A stretch of 42,184 nt of DNA from Candidatus Rokuibacteriota bacterium (GTDB taxonomy: Bacteria; Methylomirabilota; Methylomirabilia; Rokubacteriales; CSP1-6), in assembly GCA_005887895.1 (NCBI GenBank), contig VBPC01000264.1:1-42184 (forward strand), read 5' to 3'. Position numbers and translations under genes: made by a program. Positions 33,621-41,057 of this stretch are shown here, piece after piece (position 1 is the stretch's first letter; every line of letters starts with the position of its first letter). The notes under the pieces are model-generated. The model searched no databases. It was not told the DNA's origin and saw nothing but the letters and a program-made list of their open reading frames with translations.

Positions 33621-33645
33621 TGGGGGGCCTCGCCAAGGCCCCCCA
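33621..33645. terminator. 10-bp hairpin ahead of the second livH
   Basis: TGGGGGGCCT (33621-33630) pairs perfectly with AGGCCCCCCA (33636-33645), loop of 5. It shares GATGGGGGGCCTCG with the hairpin at 12541. Together with copy D it may reduce transcription or translation of the permease genes relative to the binding protein. Confidence 0.5.
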
Positions 33646-33681
33646 ATCGGAAGTCACACGCGACCACCCACGGTTATCGAG

Positions 33682-33745
33682 GAGCGCCACGGCTCCGCCG
33701 GGGCGCGACGAGCGTGGGGGGTTTGGGGGCCATGTCGGGCCCCCT
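33682..33745 (+). repeat. Two-hairpin intergenic repeat, copy D
   Basis: Hairpin 1: GCGCC (33684-33688) with GGCGC (33702-33706), inner CGGC-TCC-GCCG; the stem differs from copies A-C by paired changes. Hairpin 2: GGGGGCC (33725-33731) with GGCCCCC (33738-33744). The binding-protein stop codon overlaps its end. It lies between binding protein and livH as copy B does, but the operon here runs on the opposite strand. Confidence 0.78.
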
Positions 33746-35009
33746 ACTCCAAAATAGTCTCGAATGCGAACTTGCAGCCGACGGGGCCGTCGGCCTTGAC
33801 GACCTTGAAGCCCGACATGGTGTCGTAGTCGACGTCACCGTTCTCGTCGAAGCTCCACTTGCCGTTGATCCCCTCGTAGTTCTTCGTCGAGGCGATGGCC
33901 TTGCGCAGGGCCTCGCGCTTGTCGGCGACATCCTTGGCGCGCTCGATCTCGGGGGCCGCCCGCTTGATCGCGTCGACGATCACGCGTCCACCCTCGGCCG
34001 CGTACAGCGCGTAGGAGGTCGGCTCCTTGCCGAACTTCGCCTTGTACGTCTCGTAGGTCTTGGCGCCGACGCCGCGCATCTTCTCGAACGGCAGCCCGGC
34101 GAAGGTGACCCGCATGTCGGTGGCCATGGCGGCGTCGCAGGTCGCGCCCTTGAGCAGCTCCTCTTCGAGGAGGCCGTCGGGTCCCATGAACCGCGTGCGC
34201 GGCGCCGTGAGGCCGACCTCCTTCATCTGCCGGATGACGACCTGGGCGCCCGTCTCGATGACGCCGCCGAGATAGACGAGGTCGGCGCCGGAGGCCCGGA
34301 TCTTGGTGAGGACCGGCTTCTGGTCGGGCTGCTTCCAGTCGATGCCCTCGTTGGCGACGACCGGCAACCCGATCTTCTTGGCGGTGGCCTCGAAGACGTC
34401 GGCGATGCCCTTGCCGTAGAGCTCCTGATCGTTGATGACGTAGACCTTCTTGGCGCCGAGACGCTTGGCCCACTTGGCGCCGACCGCGCCCTGGATGTCG
34501 TCGGCCGGGATCGGGCGGAAGTAGTTCACGAACCCGCCGGGGCGATAGATCTCGGGCTCGCCGGGGGCGGCGCCGCGCTTCTTGGTGAGGCCGGGATACG
34601 TGTTGGCCGGCGTCACCTGGGCCATGTGCGCGCGGTTGGTGATGGGGATGGAGACCTTGGCGGCGCCGGAGTTGTAGGTGCCGATGTACACGATGGCGAG
34701 CGGGTCGCCGACGGCCTTGTTCGCGTTCTCCGCCTCGACGGCGCCGTCCCACTTGCCGGTCTGCGGCGAGGCGTCGTCGAGGTTCACGATCTCCAGGCAA
34801 AAGCCGGCCACGGTGCCGTTGACCTCGGAGACGGCGAGGTCGACCCCGTTCTTCATGCCGGTGCCTTCCGGCAGCATCGCGCCCTGCATGGGCCACGACG
34901 TGTAGAGACGCAGCTTGCCCTTCGGACACTGCTGGGCGGCGGCATCGCCGCTGACAGCGGCCAGTCCGAATAGAGCGACGGCGACCGCGGCGATCCGCGG
35001 GACTCTCAT
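33744..35009 (-). CDS. Branched-chain-amino-acid-type ABC transporter substrate-binding protein (second importer)
   Basis: A 421-residue periplasmic binding protein. The first 25 residues are a Sec signal peptide (IAAVAVALFGLAAVSGDAAAQ), unlike the Tat signal of the first importer. KGKLRLYTSWPMQG opens the mature domain and GDPLAIVYIGTYNSGAAKVS is a family-type ligand-contact region. GGAGG 7 bases before the ATG fixes the start. It heads the operon binding protein, LivH, LivM-LivG, LivF. It is divergent from a DUF1989 pair, so the imported compound may be a substrate of those proteins (inference). Confidence 0.9.
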   Translation of the reverse strand: MRVPRIAAVAVALFGLAAVSGDAAAQQCPKGKLRLYTSWPMQGAMLPEGTGMKNGVDLAVSEVNGTVAGFCLEIVNLDDASPQTGKWDGAVEAENANKAVGDPLAIVYIGTYNSGAAKVSIPITNRAHMAQVTPANTYPGLTKKRGAAPGEPEIYRPGGFVNYFRPIPADDIQGAVGAKWAKRLGAKKVYVINDQELYGKGIADVFEATAKKIGLPVVANEGIDWKQPDQKPVLTKIRASGADLVYLGGVIETGAQVVIRQMKEVGLTAPRTRFMGPDGLLEEELLKGATCDAAMATDMRVTFAGLPFEKMRGVGAKTYETYKAKFGKEPTSYALYAAEGGRVIVDAIKRAAPEIERAKDVADKREALRKAIASTKNYEGINGKWSFDENGDVDYDTMSGFKVVKADGPVGCKFAFETILE

Positions 35010-35062
35010 GGCTGATCCTCCCTGCTCGGCGTTATGATCGGACCCTCGATCGGATGCCGGGT

Positions 35063-35092
35063 ATGAGACTACGTGTGCTCGTTCGTTGTCAA
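35063..35092 (-). promoter_or_regulatory. Candidate sigma70-type promoter for the second importer
   Basis: On the minus strand a perfect TTGACA (35092-35087) is followed after 18 bases by TCTCAT (35068-35063), upstream of the binding-protein ATG at 35009. The -35 box is convincing, the -10 moderate. Confidence 0.4.
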
Positions 35093-35105
35093 CCGAGGTG
35101 AGGAC

Positions 35106-35839
35106 ATGGCGCAGCCGCACGTGATCTACCAGGCGAAGCCGGGCTCGCCCCTCGAGGTGAACCGCGACTTCTACGCCCGGCTGGCGCCGGACGCCGGCAA
35201 GCGGACGCTGGTCGAGCGGTTCGTCATCCCGCGCCGCTCCGGGCGGGCGTGGCCGGTGCGGGCCGGACAGATCTTCCGGATCGTGGCGGTCGAGGGGCCG
35301 CAGGTGGCGGACCTCAACGTCTGGAATCTCGCCAACCCCCGCGAGCGGCTCTGGGCCTCGCGCTCGTCCAGTACGGCCGCGACGCCGACGGCGCCGGCTG
35401 TCACGACCTGCTGGGGACGCGGTGCGACCCGTACGTGCACAAGCTGCTCAACGGCGAGGAGTTCGACCTCTGCTGTCACTCCAATCTCGTGCGGGCGGTG
35501 GCGCCGTACCGCCTGACCGAGCTCGACGTGCACGACGTCCTCAACGTGTTCCAGGTGACCGGCCTCACCGCCGAGGGTCGCTACTTCACCAAGCCGAGCC
35601 CGGCGAAGGTCGGCGACTTCATCGAGTTCTTCGCCGAGCTCGACGTGCTCGCCGCCCTGTCGGTGTGCCCGCACGGCGATATGTCGGCGCCGGTGTGGGG
35701 CTCCGAGGGCGGCGATCGACTCGACATCTGCCGTCCGCTCGCGATCGAGATCTGGCAGCCGGCCCCCGAGCTGCTCCGGGGCTGGACCTCCCCGGCGGCG
35801 TCGGACTATCGCGGCGGTCACGGACTGCAGGGACCATGA
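35106..35839 (+). pseudogene. DUF1989 protein (urea/guanidine-carboxylase-associated), broken by an internal out-of-frame deletion
   Basis: Frame 1 from the ATG at 35106 (AGGTGAGGAC before it) encodes a normal N-terminus: FVIPRRSGRAWPVRAGQ, then ADLNVWNLANPRERLWASR up to about 35363. The family continuation, YGRDADGAGCHDLLGTRCDPYVHKLL and on to the end, lies in another frame and stops at 35839, overlapping the next ATG. From memory of homologues, about 30-35 residues between WASR and YGRD are missing. Both halves are otherwise well preserved. Paired DUF1989 proteins include the two subunits of carboxyguanidine deiminase. Pseudogene or assembly fault. Confidence 0.78.
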
Positions 35840-36429
35840 GCCTGCTCACGATCCCCGCCCGGCGCGGCAAGGCCGCGCGCGTCCGCGCCGGGCAGCGCAT
35901 CCGCGTCGTGAACACGCACGGCACCCAGGTCGTCGACGCCTGGGCCTTCAACGCGGACGACCTGACCGAGTGGATGGCCATGGAGGCCAGTCGCGCGTGG
36001 TTCATGAAGCTGGCGGCCGGCGTCGGCGACTCGTTCGTGACGAACCATCGCCGGCCGATCCTGACGCTGGTCGAGGACACGTCGAGCTGCGCGCACGACA
36101 CGCTCATGGCGCCCTGCGATCCCCATCGCTACGGGCTGCTGGGCGTCAAGGGCCATCACGACAACTGCCGCGACAACCTGCACGCCGCGCTGGCCGAGCT
36201 CGGCCTGACGATCCCGGCCACGCCGCCGTCGCTCAACCTCTTCATGAACATCCCGTGGACCGCCGAGGGGCGGCTGGCCTGGGGCGAGCCCGTGTCGGCG
36301 CCGGGGAGCTACGCGCTCTTCCGGGCCGAGATGGACCTCGTGATCGCGTTCTCGGCCTGTCCGCAAGACATCCTGCCGATCAACGGCCGCAGCGGCCGGA
36401 CGACCGAAGCCCACTTCGCTGTCGAGTAG
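35836..36429 (+). CDS. DUF1989 protein (urea/guanidine-carboxylase-associated), intact
   Basis: A 197-residue cytoplasmic protein of the DUF1989 family. MSLLTIPARRGKAARVRAGQRIRVVNTHGTQVVDAWAF-type beginning, the Cys-containing segment SSCAHDTLMAPCDP, and LNLFMNIPW are family features. Its ATG overlaps the stop of the broken paralogue, so the two were made as a pair. In guanidine-degrading bacteria such a pair (CgdA/CgdB) deiminates carboxyguanidine, but no guanidine or urea carboxylase and no guanidine riboswitch is seen here, so function stays open. Confidence 0.88.
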   Translation: MSLLTIPARRGKAARVRAGQRIRVVNTHGTQVVDAWAFNADDLTEWMAMEASRAWFMKLAAGVGDSFVTNHRRPILTLVEDTSSCAHDTLMAPCDPHRYGLLGVKGHHDNCRDNLHAALAELGLTIPATPPSLNLFMNIPWTAEGRLAWGEPVSAPGSYALFRAEMDLVIAFSACPQDILPINGRSGRTTEAHFAVE

Positions 36430-36453
36430 CGAGCCGATCCCGGGAGGCTCGCT
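36428..36453. terminator. Hairpin between convergent DUF1989 and hydroxylase genes
   Basis: AGCGAGCC (36428-36435) pairs perfectly with GGCTCGCT (36446-36453), loop of 10. It fills the 23 bp between the two stops and could end transcripts from both sides. Confidence 0.5.
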
Positions 36454-38762
36454 CAGGCGCCCTCGGTGAGCAGGCCCAGCGCCCGGGCCACCCGCTCGGC
36501 GGTGATCGGCAGCCGCGTGAGGCGCGCGCCGGTGGCATCCTCGATGGCGTTGGCGATGGCCGCCGCCGGGGGGCCGATGGGCGGCTCGCCGATGCCGCGC
36601 GCGTTGAACGGCCCCAGGCCCTCACCCGACTCGACGACGATCGCCGCCACGTCGGGCACGTCGGCGGCGGTCGGGATCAGGTAGGTCGAGAAGGACGTGG
36701 TGAGGTTGATCCCGTTCTCGACCACGACCTCTTCCATCAGGCCGTAGCCGAGGCCCTGCACGGCGCCGCCCTGGATCTGGCCTTCGACCGATTGCGGATT
36801 GATCGCGCGGCCCACGTCGTGGGCGGCGGCGTACCCGAGCACGCGCACGACGCCGGTCTCGGTGTCGACCTCCACCTCGGCGGCGTGCGCGCCGAAGGTG
36901 TAGTCGGGGAACACCTTGCCCGAGCCCTTGGCCAGATCGACGGGCTCGCCGGCCGGCGCGTGGTAGACGCCCAGGTGGCTGCGCGGCACGCCGGCGCGCG
37001 CGCACTCGCGCAGCAGGTCGGGCAGGGGTAGCGTTCGGCCGTCGCGCGCCACGACGCGCTCCTGCTCGAGGTCGAGATCGTCCACGCCGGCTCGCAAGAG
37101 TGAGGCCGCGACCGTCAGCAGCTGCGCGCGCAGCTCGCGCGCCGTCTTCAGCACGGCGTTGCCCGACATGTAGAGCTGGCGGCTGGCCGTCGTCGTTCCG
37201 GCCAGCGGCGTCAGCGCGCTGTCGGAGACGTGGACCGAAATGCGCTCGAGGCCGACGCCGAGGACCTCCGCCGCGATCTGGCAGAGCGAGGCCGCCTGGC
37301 CGCCGCCGACGTCGGGGCAGCCGCAGCGGACGACGAGGCTGCCGTCCATCTCGAAGCCTACCCAGGCGCTGGCCCAGTCGTGCAGCCAGACGATGCGCCC
37401 GTACGGCTGGAAGTTGCAGGCGAGCCCCCGGCCGACCTTGACGTGCGGCGCGCGCGACGGCGCCGGCGGCCCGAGCGCGGCCCACGCGCGCTCGGCGAGC
37501 TCGGGCAGCGCCACGTGCGTCTCGATCACCTGGCCGACCGGCAGCGTGTCGCCGCGCCGCAGGGCGTTCACGCGGCGGATCTCCACGGGATCCATGCCGA
37601 GCCGACGCGCGACGCGATCCAGCTGCGACTCGTAGGCGAACACCGTCTGCATGGCGCCGAAGCCGCGCATGGCGCTGGTCGGCGGGTTGTTGGTATAGGC
37701 CACGCGGGCGTCGACCGCGACGGCGGCAACGCGATACGGACCGGCGGCGGTGACCGTGGAGTAGAGCAGCACCAGCGCCGACAGGTACGCGTAGGCGCCG
37801 GCGTCGGCGAGCAGCTCGATCTGCTGGGCGACGATCTCGCCGGTCGCCGCGGCGCCCGTCCGGTAGCGCAGGCGGTAGGGGTGCCGCTTGGCCCGCGCGA
37901 GCAACGACTCCTGGCGCGTCCACACCATCTTCACCGGCCGTCCCGTCTTGAGGGCGAGGAGCCCGAGATAGGCCTCGACGGTGACGTCCTCCTTGCCGCC
38001 GAAGCCGCCGCCGAGGTAGGTGCCGATCACGCGCACGCGGTTCTGCGGCACCTGCAGCACCTCGGCGACGTCGCGGAAATGCTCGATGACCTGCGTCGAG
38101 AGCCGGATGGTGATGACGCCGTCGGAGTCGATCCACGCCACGCCGGACTCGGGCTCGAGGTAGGCGGCATCGACGAGCTGGGTCGTGTACTCCCCCTCGA
38201 CGACGACCGCGGCGCCGGCCAGCGCGCGCGTGACGTCGCCGCGAGCGACGCGCCACTGGGCCAGCAGGTTGCCCGTCGGATGGACCGGCGGCGCTCCCGG
38301 CGCCAGCGCGGCCTCCGGCGTGAACACGCCCGGCGTCGTCTCGTACTCGACGTCGATCGCGTCGACGGCGGCCTGGGCCAGCTCGAGCGTGTCCGCCGCG
38401 ACCAGCGCAACCGGCTCGCCCTGATGGCGCACGCGCTCCTCGGCCAGCACGTGCAGCGTCGCGCGCAGCGGCCCGACCGCGGTGGTCTGGCCCGGGACGT
38501 CGGTCGAGACGGTGTTGCGCGGCACGTCCTTGGCCGTCAGCACCACCGCCACGCCGGGCATGGCCGCCGCGCGCGCCGTCTCCAGCTTGACGATCCGCGC
38601 CGAGGGATAGGGCGAGCGGAGGACGGCGGCGTGGAGCATGCCGGGCAGCGCCCAGTCCGCCGCGTACGCGGTCGCCGCCACGACCTTGTCCCGGGCGTCG
38701 TGCCGCGCGACGGGGTGGCCGACGACGCGCAGCGCCTCGCGGGTCGAGACGGCGTCAGCCAT
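36453..38762 (-). CDS. Molybdenum hydroxylase large subunit (xanthine dehydrogenase/aldehyde oxidase/CoxL family)
   Basis: A 769-residue catalytic subunit binding molybdenum cofactor. Motifs: GHPVARHDARDKVVAATAYAAD at the N-terminus, GTYLGGGFGGKE near residue 250, MRGFGAMQ near 365, and the catalytic Glu (about E726) in NARGIGEPPIGPP. These enzymes hydroxylate purines, aldehydes or N-heterocycles with water. The CoxL-type active-site loop with Cys is not evident, so a CO dehydrogenase is unlikely. The gene overlaps the iron-sulfur subunit gene by 8 bases and ends the operon. Confidence 0.92.
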   Translation of the reverse strand: MADAVSTREALRVVGHPVARHDARDKVVAATAYAADWALPGMLHAAVLRSPYPSARIVKLETARAAAMPGVAVVLTAKDVPRNTVSTDVPGQTTAVGPLRATLHVLAEERVRHQGEPVALVAADTLELAQAAVDAIDVEYETTPGVFTPEAALAPGAPPVHPTGNLLAQWRVARGDVTRALAGAAVVVEGEYTTQLVDAAYLEPESGVAWIDSDGVITIRLSTQVIEHFRDVAEVLQVPQNRVRVIGTYLGGGFGGKEDVTVEAYLGLLALKTGRPVKMVWTRQESLLARAKRHPYRLRYRTGAAATGEIVAQQIELLADAGAYAYLSALVLLYSTVTAAGPYRVAAVAVDARVAYTNNPPTSAMRGFGAMQTVFAYESQLDRVARRLGMDPVEIRRVNALRRGDTLPVGQVIETHVALPELAERAWAALGPPAPSRAPHVKVGRGLACNFQPYGRIVWLHDWASAWVGFEMDGSLVVRCGCPDVGGGQAASLCQIAAEVLGVGLERISVHVSDSALTPLAGTTTASRQLYMSGNAVLKTARELRAQLLTVAASLLRAGVDDLDLEQERVVARDGRTLPLPDLLRECARAGVPRSHLGVYHAPAGEPVDLAKGSGKVFPDYTFGAHAAEVEVDTETGVVRVLGYAAAHDVGRAINPQSVEGQIQGGAVQGLGYGLMEEVVVENGINLTTSFSTYLIPTAADVPDVAAIVVESGEGLGPFNARGIGEPPIGPPAAAIANAIEDATGARLTRLPITAERVARALGLLTEGA

Positions 38763-39228
38763 CGCGGCCGCCTTCCGCTCGCACGTACGCCTCGACGGCG
38801 TCGACGATCTTCGCGTAGCCGGTGCAGCGGCAGAGGTTGCCCTCCAGCGCGGCGCGGATCGCGGGCCGGTCCGGCCGCGGCTCGCGCTCGAGGAGCGCGA
38901 GGACGGTGAGGAGCATGCCCGGGGTGCAGAAGCCGCACTGCACGGCGCCGTGACGCACGAAGGCCTCCTGCAGCGGGTGCAGGCCGCCGTCGCGCTCGAT
39001 CCCGCGCAGCGTCGTCACGGCCCGTCCGCGCAGCGCCGCCGCCAGCACGAGGCAGCTCGACGCCGGCCGGCCGTCGAGCAGCACCGTGCAGACGCCGCAC
39101 ACGCCCTCGTCACAGCCCTCCTTGACGTCGAAGACGCCGAGCGTGTCGCGCAGCATCTCGAGCAGCGTCTGGTTCGGGCGCACCTCGACCTCGCGCGCCC
39201 GTCCGTTGAGCACCAGGCGCGCGATCAC
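38755..39228 (-). CDS. Molybdenum hydroxylase 2Fe-2S subunit
   Basis: A 157-residue electron-transfer subunit with two [2Fe-2S] sites: C39, C44, C47 and C59 in the N-terminal ferredoxin-like domain, and C98, C101, C133 and C135 (QCGFCTPG, NLCRCTGY) in the helical domain. All ligands are present. The GTG at 39228 overlaps the FAD-subunit stop (GTGA) and gives the usual short N-terminus before LNGRAREVEV. Confidence 0.92.
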   Translation of the reverse strand: MIARLVLNGRAREVEVRPNQTLLEMLRDTLGVFDVKEGCDEGVCGVCTVLLDGRPASSCLVLAAALRGRAVTTLRGIERDGGLHPLQEAFVRHGAVQCGFCTPGMLLTVLALLEREPRPDRPAIRAALEGNLCRCTGYAKIVDAVEAYVRAEGGRDG

Positions 39229-40088
39229 GCGCGCCCCAGTGCCCGCGCGACGGCCCGCGCGAGGGCGCGGCGGCAGAGCACGCCGGCGACCAGGCGGCGA
39301 TACGCGCCCGACACGAACGCGTCCGACGGAGGATCGAGCGCCTCCCGCGCGGCCCGGGCGGCCCGCGCGATCGACTCGGTGGTCGGCTCGCGACCCCGCA
39401 GGGCGTCCTCGGCGGCGCGCGCGTGGAAGGGACGGTCGGCGACGCCGCCGAAGGCCACGCGGGCGTCGTCCACGCGGCCGCGCCGGTCCACGCTCACCAG
39501 CGCGACGACCGCGGCGACGGCGAAGTCGCCGGCCCGGCGCGACATCTCCTCGACGGCCCACCCGTACGCGGGCAGCGCCGGCGTCTCCACGCCGGTCACG
39601 ATCTCGTCGGGCGCCAGCGCGGTGCTCAGCGGACCGGTGAAGAACTCGCGCGCGGCGATCGTGCGCCGCCCCGACGCCGACGCCACCGCGATCCGCGCGT
39701 CCAGCGCCGTCATCACCGCCGGCAGCTCGGCCGCCGGGTCGGCGTGCGCGAGGCTGCCGCCCACCGTCCCCAGCGTGCGCACGCGAACGTTGCCGATCAG
39801 CCCGGCCGCCTCGCCGAGCACGGGACAGCGGCGCGCGAGCACGTCCGATTCTTCCAGCTGGTGATGGCGCACGAGCGCGCCCAGCCGGAGCCGCCCGTCG
39901 TCGACACTGATGTCGCCCAGCGGCAACCTATTGATGTCGACGACGACCCCGGGCCGGGCCAGCCGATAGTTGAGCATCGGCACCAGACTCTGCCCGCCCG
40001 CCAGCACCTTGGCCTCGTCGCCATGCTCCCGCAGCAGCCCGAGCGCCTCCTCCAGCGTCTCGGCCGCCACATAGTCAAACGGATGCAT
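39225..40088 (-). CDS. Molybdenum hydroxylase FAD-binding subunit (CoxM type)
   Basis: A 287-residue flavoprotein. FDYVAAETLEEAL opens it, AGGQSLVPMLNYRLARP and TLGTVGGSLAHADPAAELP are the two FAD-binding signatures. It passes electrons from the iron-sulfur subunit to the acceptor. The ATG at 40088 has a GAGG site; a GTG directly before it is less likely. Order FAD, 2Fe-2S, Mo is typical of CO-dehydrogenase-like hydroxylases. Confidence 0.9.
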   Translation of the reverse strand: MHPFDYVAAETLEEALGLLREHGDEAKVLAGGQSLVPMLNYRLARPGVVVDINRLPLGDISVDDGRLRLGALVRHHQLEESDVLARRCPVLGEAAGLIGNVRVRTLGTVGGSLAHADPAAELPAVMTALDARIAVASASGRRTIAAREFFTGPLSTALAPDEIVTGVETPALPAYGWAVEEMSRRAGDFAVAAVVALVSVDRRGRVDDARVAFGGVADRPFHARAAEDALRGREPTTESIARAARAAREALDPPSDAFVSGAYRRLVAGVLCRRALARAVARALGRA

Positions 40089-40100
40089 CACCGGACCTCA

Positions 40101-40187
40101 CCGTTCGAGTGGCCACGTCCGAGCGCCAGCTTCGCCGGCGCAATACCGTTCGAGCGGCCGCTTCGAGCGCGGGCTTGCCCGCGCAAT
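40101..40187. repeat. Imperfect direct repeat pair with hairpins, upstream of the hydroxylase operon
   Basis: Two related units of about 42-44 bp (40101-40144 and 40146-40187), each starting CCGTTCGAG and ending GCGCAAT. The second contains GCGCGGGC/GCCCGCGC (40167-40174, 40177-40184). A further hairpin GCGCGCC/GGCGCGC is at 40214-40220/40225-40231. The 180-bp region 40089-40268 otherwise shows no gene. Confidence 0.5.
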
Positions 40188-40239
40188 CCTCTTCTAGGGG
40201 GAGGCAGGGAGGAGCGCGCCGTCAGGCGCGCGACGACCG

Positions 40240-40267
40240 CCGGAAGGGGGACGAAGTCCCCCTCCGG
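40240..40267 (-). terminator. Hairpin just after the SDR gene
   Basis: GGGGGAC (40246-40252) pairs with GTCCCCC (40256-40262), extended by CCGG on both sides (40240-40243, 40264-40267). It follows the SDR stop and probably separates SDR/hydantoinase-B transcripts from the hydroxylase genes. Confidence 0.5.
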
Positions 40268-40268
40268 G

Positions 40269-41057
40269 CTACACATCCCAGCCGCCGTCGACGGTGATCG
40301 ACTGGCCGGTCATGTTCTGCGAGGCGTCGGAGACCAGGAACACGACGGCGTCGGCGATGTTGCCGGCGGTGGTCACCCGGCGCAGGGCCATCTCCTGCAC
40401 GTATTCGGCGCGCACCTGCTCGGGCGTCCACCCGCGCGTGCGCGCCTTCTCGCGGCAGAGCCGATCCATTCGCGGGCCGTCGACGATCCCCGGGTGCAGC
40501 GCGTTGACGTTGACGTTGTGGGGGCCGGCCTCGAGCGCGACCGTCCTGGTGAGCCCCCGCAGCGCCCACTTCGAGGCGGAGTAGGCCGCGCGGAGCTTGT
40601 AGCCGCGCAGGCCGGACGTGCCGCTGATGTTGACGATCTTGCCGTAGCGCTGGGCGATCATCGTCGGCAGCACGTGCTTGATGGGCAGGAACGTGCCCTT
40701 GACGTTCACCGTGAGCACGTGGTCCCAGTCCTCGGTCTTGATCTCCCACACCGGCGTCTCGACGGGGCCGGTGACGCCGGCGCCGTTGACCAGGATGTCG
40801 ATGCGGCCACCGAGCCCCGCGCGCGTGCGCTCGACGACGCGCTGCACGGCGGCCTCGTCGGTGACGTCGGCCGCAGCGACGAGCGCGCGGCGCCCGAGCT
40901 TTTCGACGTCGCGAGCCAGGGCCTCCAGCGGCGCCGGCTCGCGGGCGACCAGGACCAGGTGGGCGCCCTCGCGGGCGAGCGCCAGGCAGATCTCGCCGCC
41001 CATGCCCTTGGCGGCGCCGGTGACGATGGCCACGCGGTCCTCCAGGCTGCGCGTCAT
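40269..41057 (-). CDS. Short-chain dehydrogenase/reductase
   Basis: A 262-residue NAD(P)-dependent classical SDR. Cofactor motif TGAAKGMGG at 13-21, NGAG at 91-94, and the active site S145, Y159, K163 (YSASK). The C-terminal INIADAVVFLVSD-type segment and GQSITVDGGWDV are typical. GGAGGG lies 7 bases before the ATG. It overlaps the stop of the hydantoinase-B-like gene (ATGA), so both act in one operon, perhaps in breakdown of an N-heterocycle with the adjacent hydroxylase (inference). Confidence 0.9.
   Translation of the reverse strand: MTRSLEDRVAIVTGAAKGMGGEICLALAREGAHLVLVAREPAPLEALARDVEKLGRRALVAAADVTDEAAVQRVVERTRAGLGGRIDILVNGAGVTGPVETPVWEIKTEDWDHVLTVNVKGTFLPIKHVLPTMIAQRYGKIVNISGTSGLRGYKLRAAYSASKWALRGLTRTVALEAGPHNVNVNALHPGIVDGPRMDRLCREKARTRGWTPEQVRAEYVQEMALRRVTTAGNIADAVVFLVSDASQNMTGQSITVDGGWDV

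Noticed and set aside
12655..33745. The repeated GC-rich elements as a CRISPR array
   Set aside because: Copies are dispersed over 21 kb, not regularly spaced, and differ by paired substitutions.
35010..35105. Guanidine riboswitch ahead of the DUF1989 pair
   Set aside because: I could not find the conserved guanidine-riboswitch motifs in these 96 bases; the region better fits a promoter for the divergent importer.
36453..38762. Carbon monoxide dehydrogenase large subunit
   Set aside because: Gene order is CoxMSL-like, but the active-site loop with the Cys that carries copper and selanyl sulfur in true form I enzymes is not evident.
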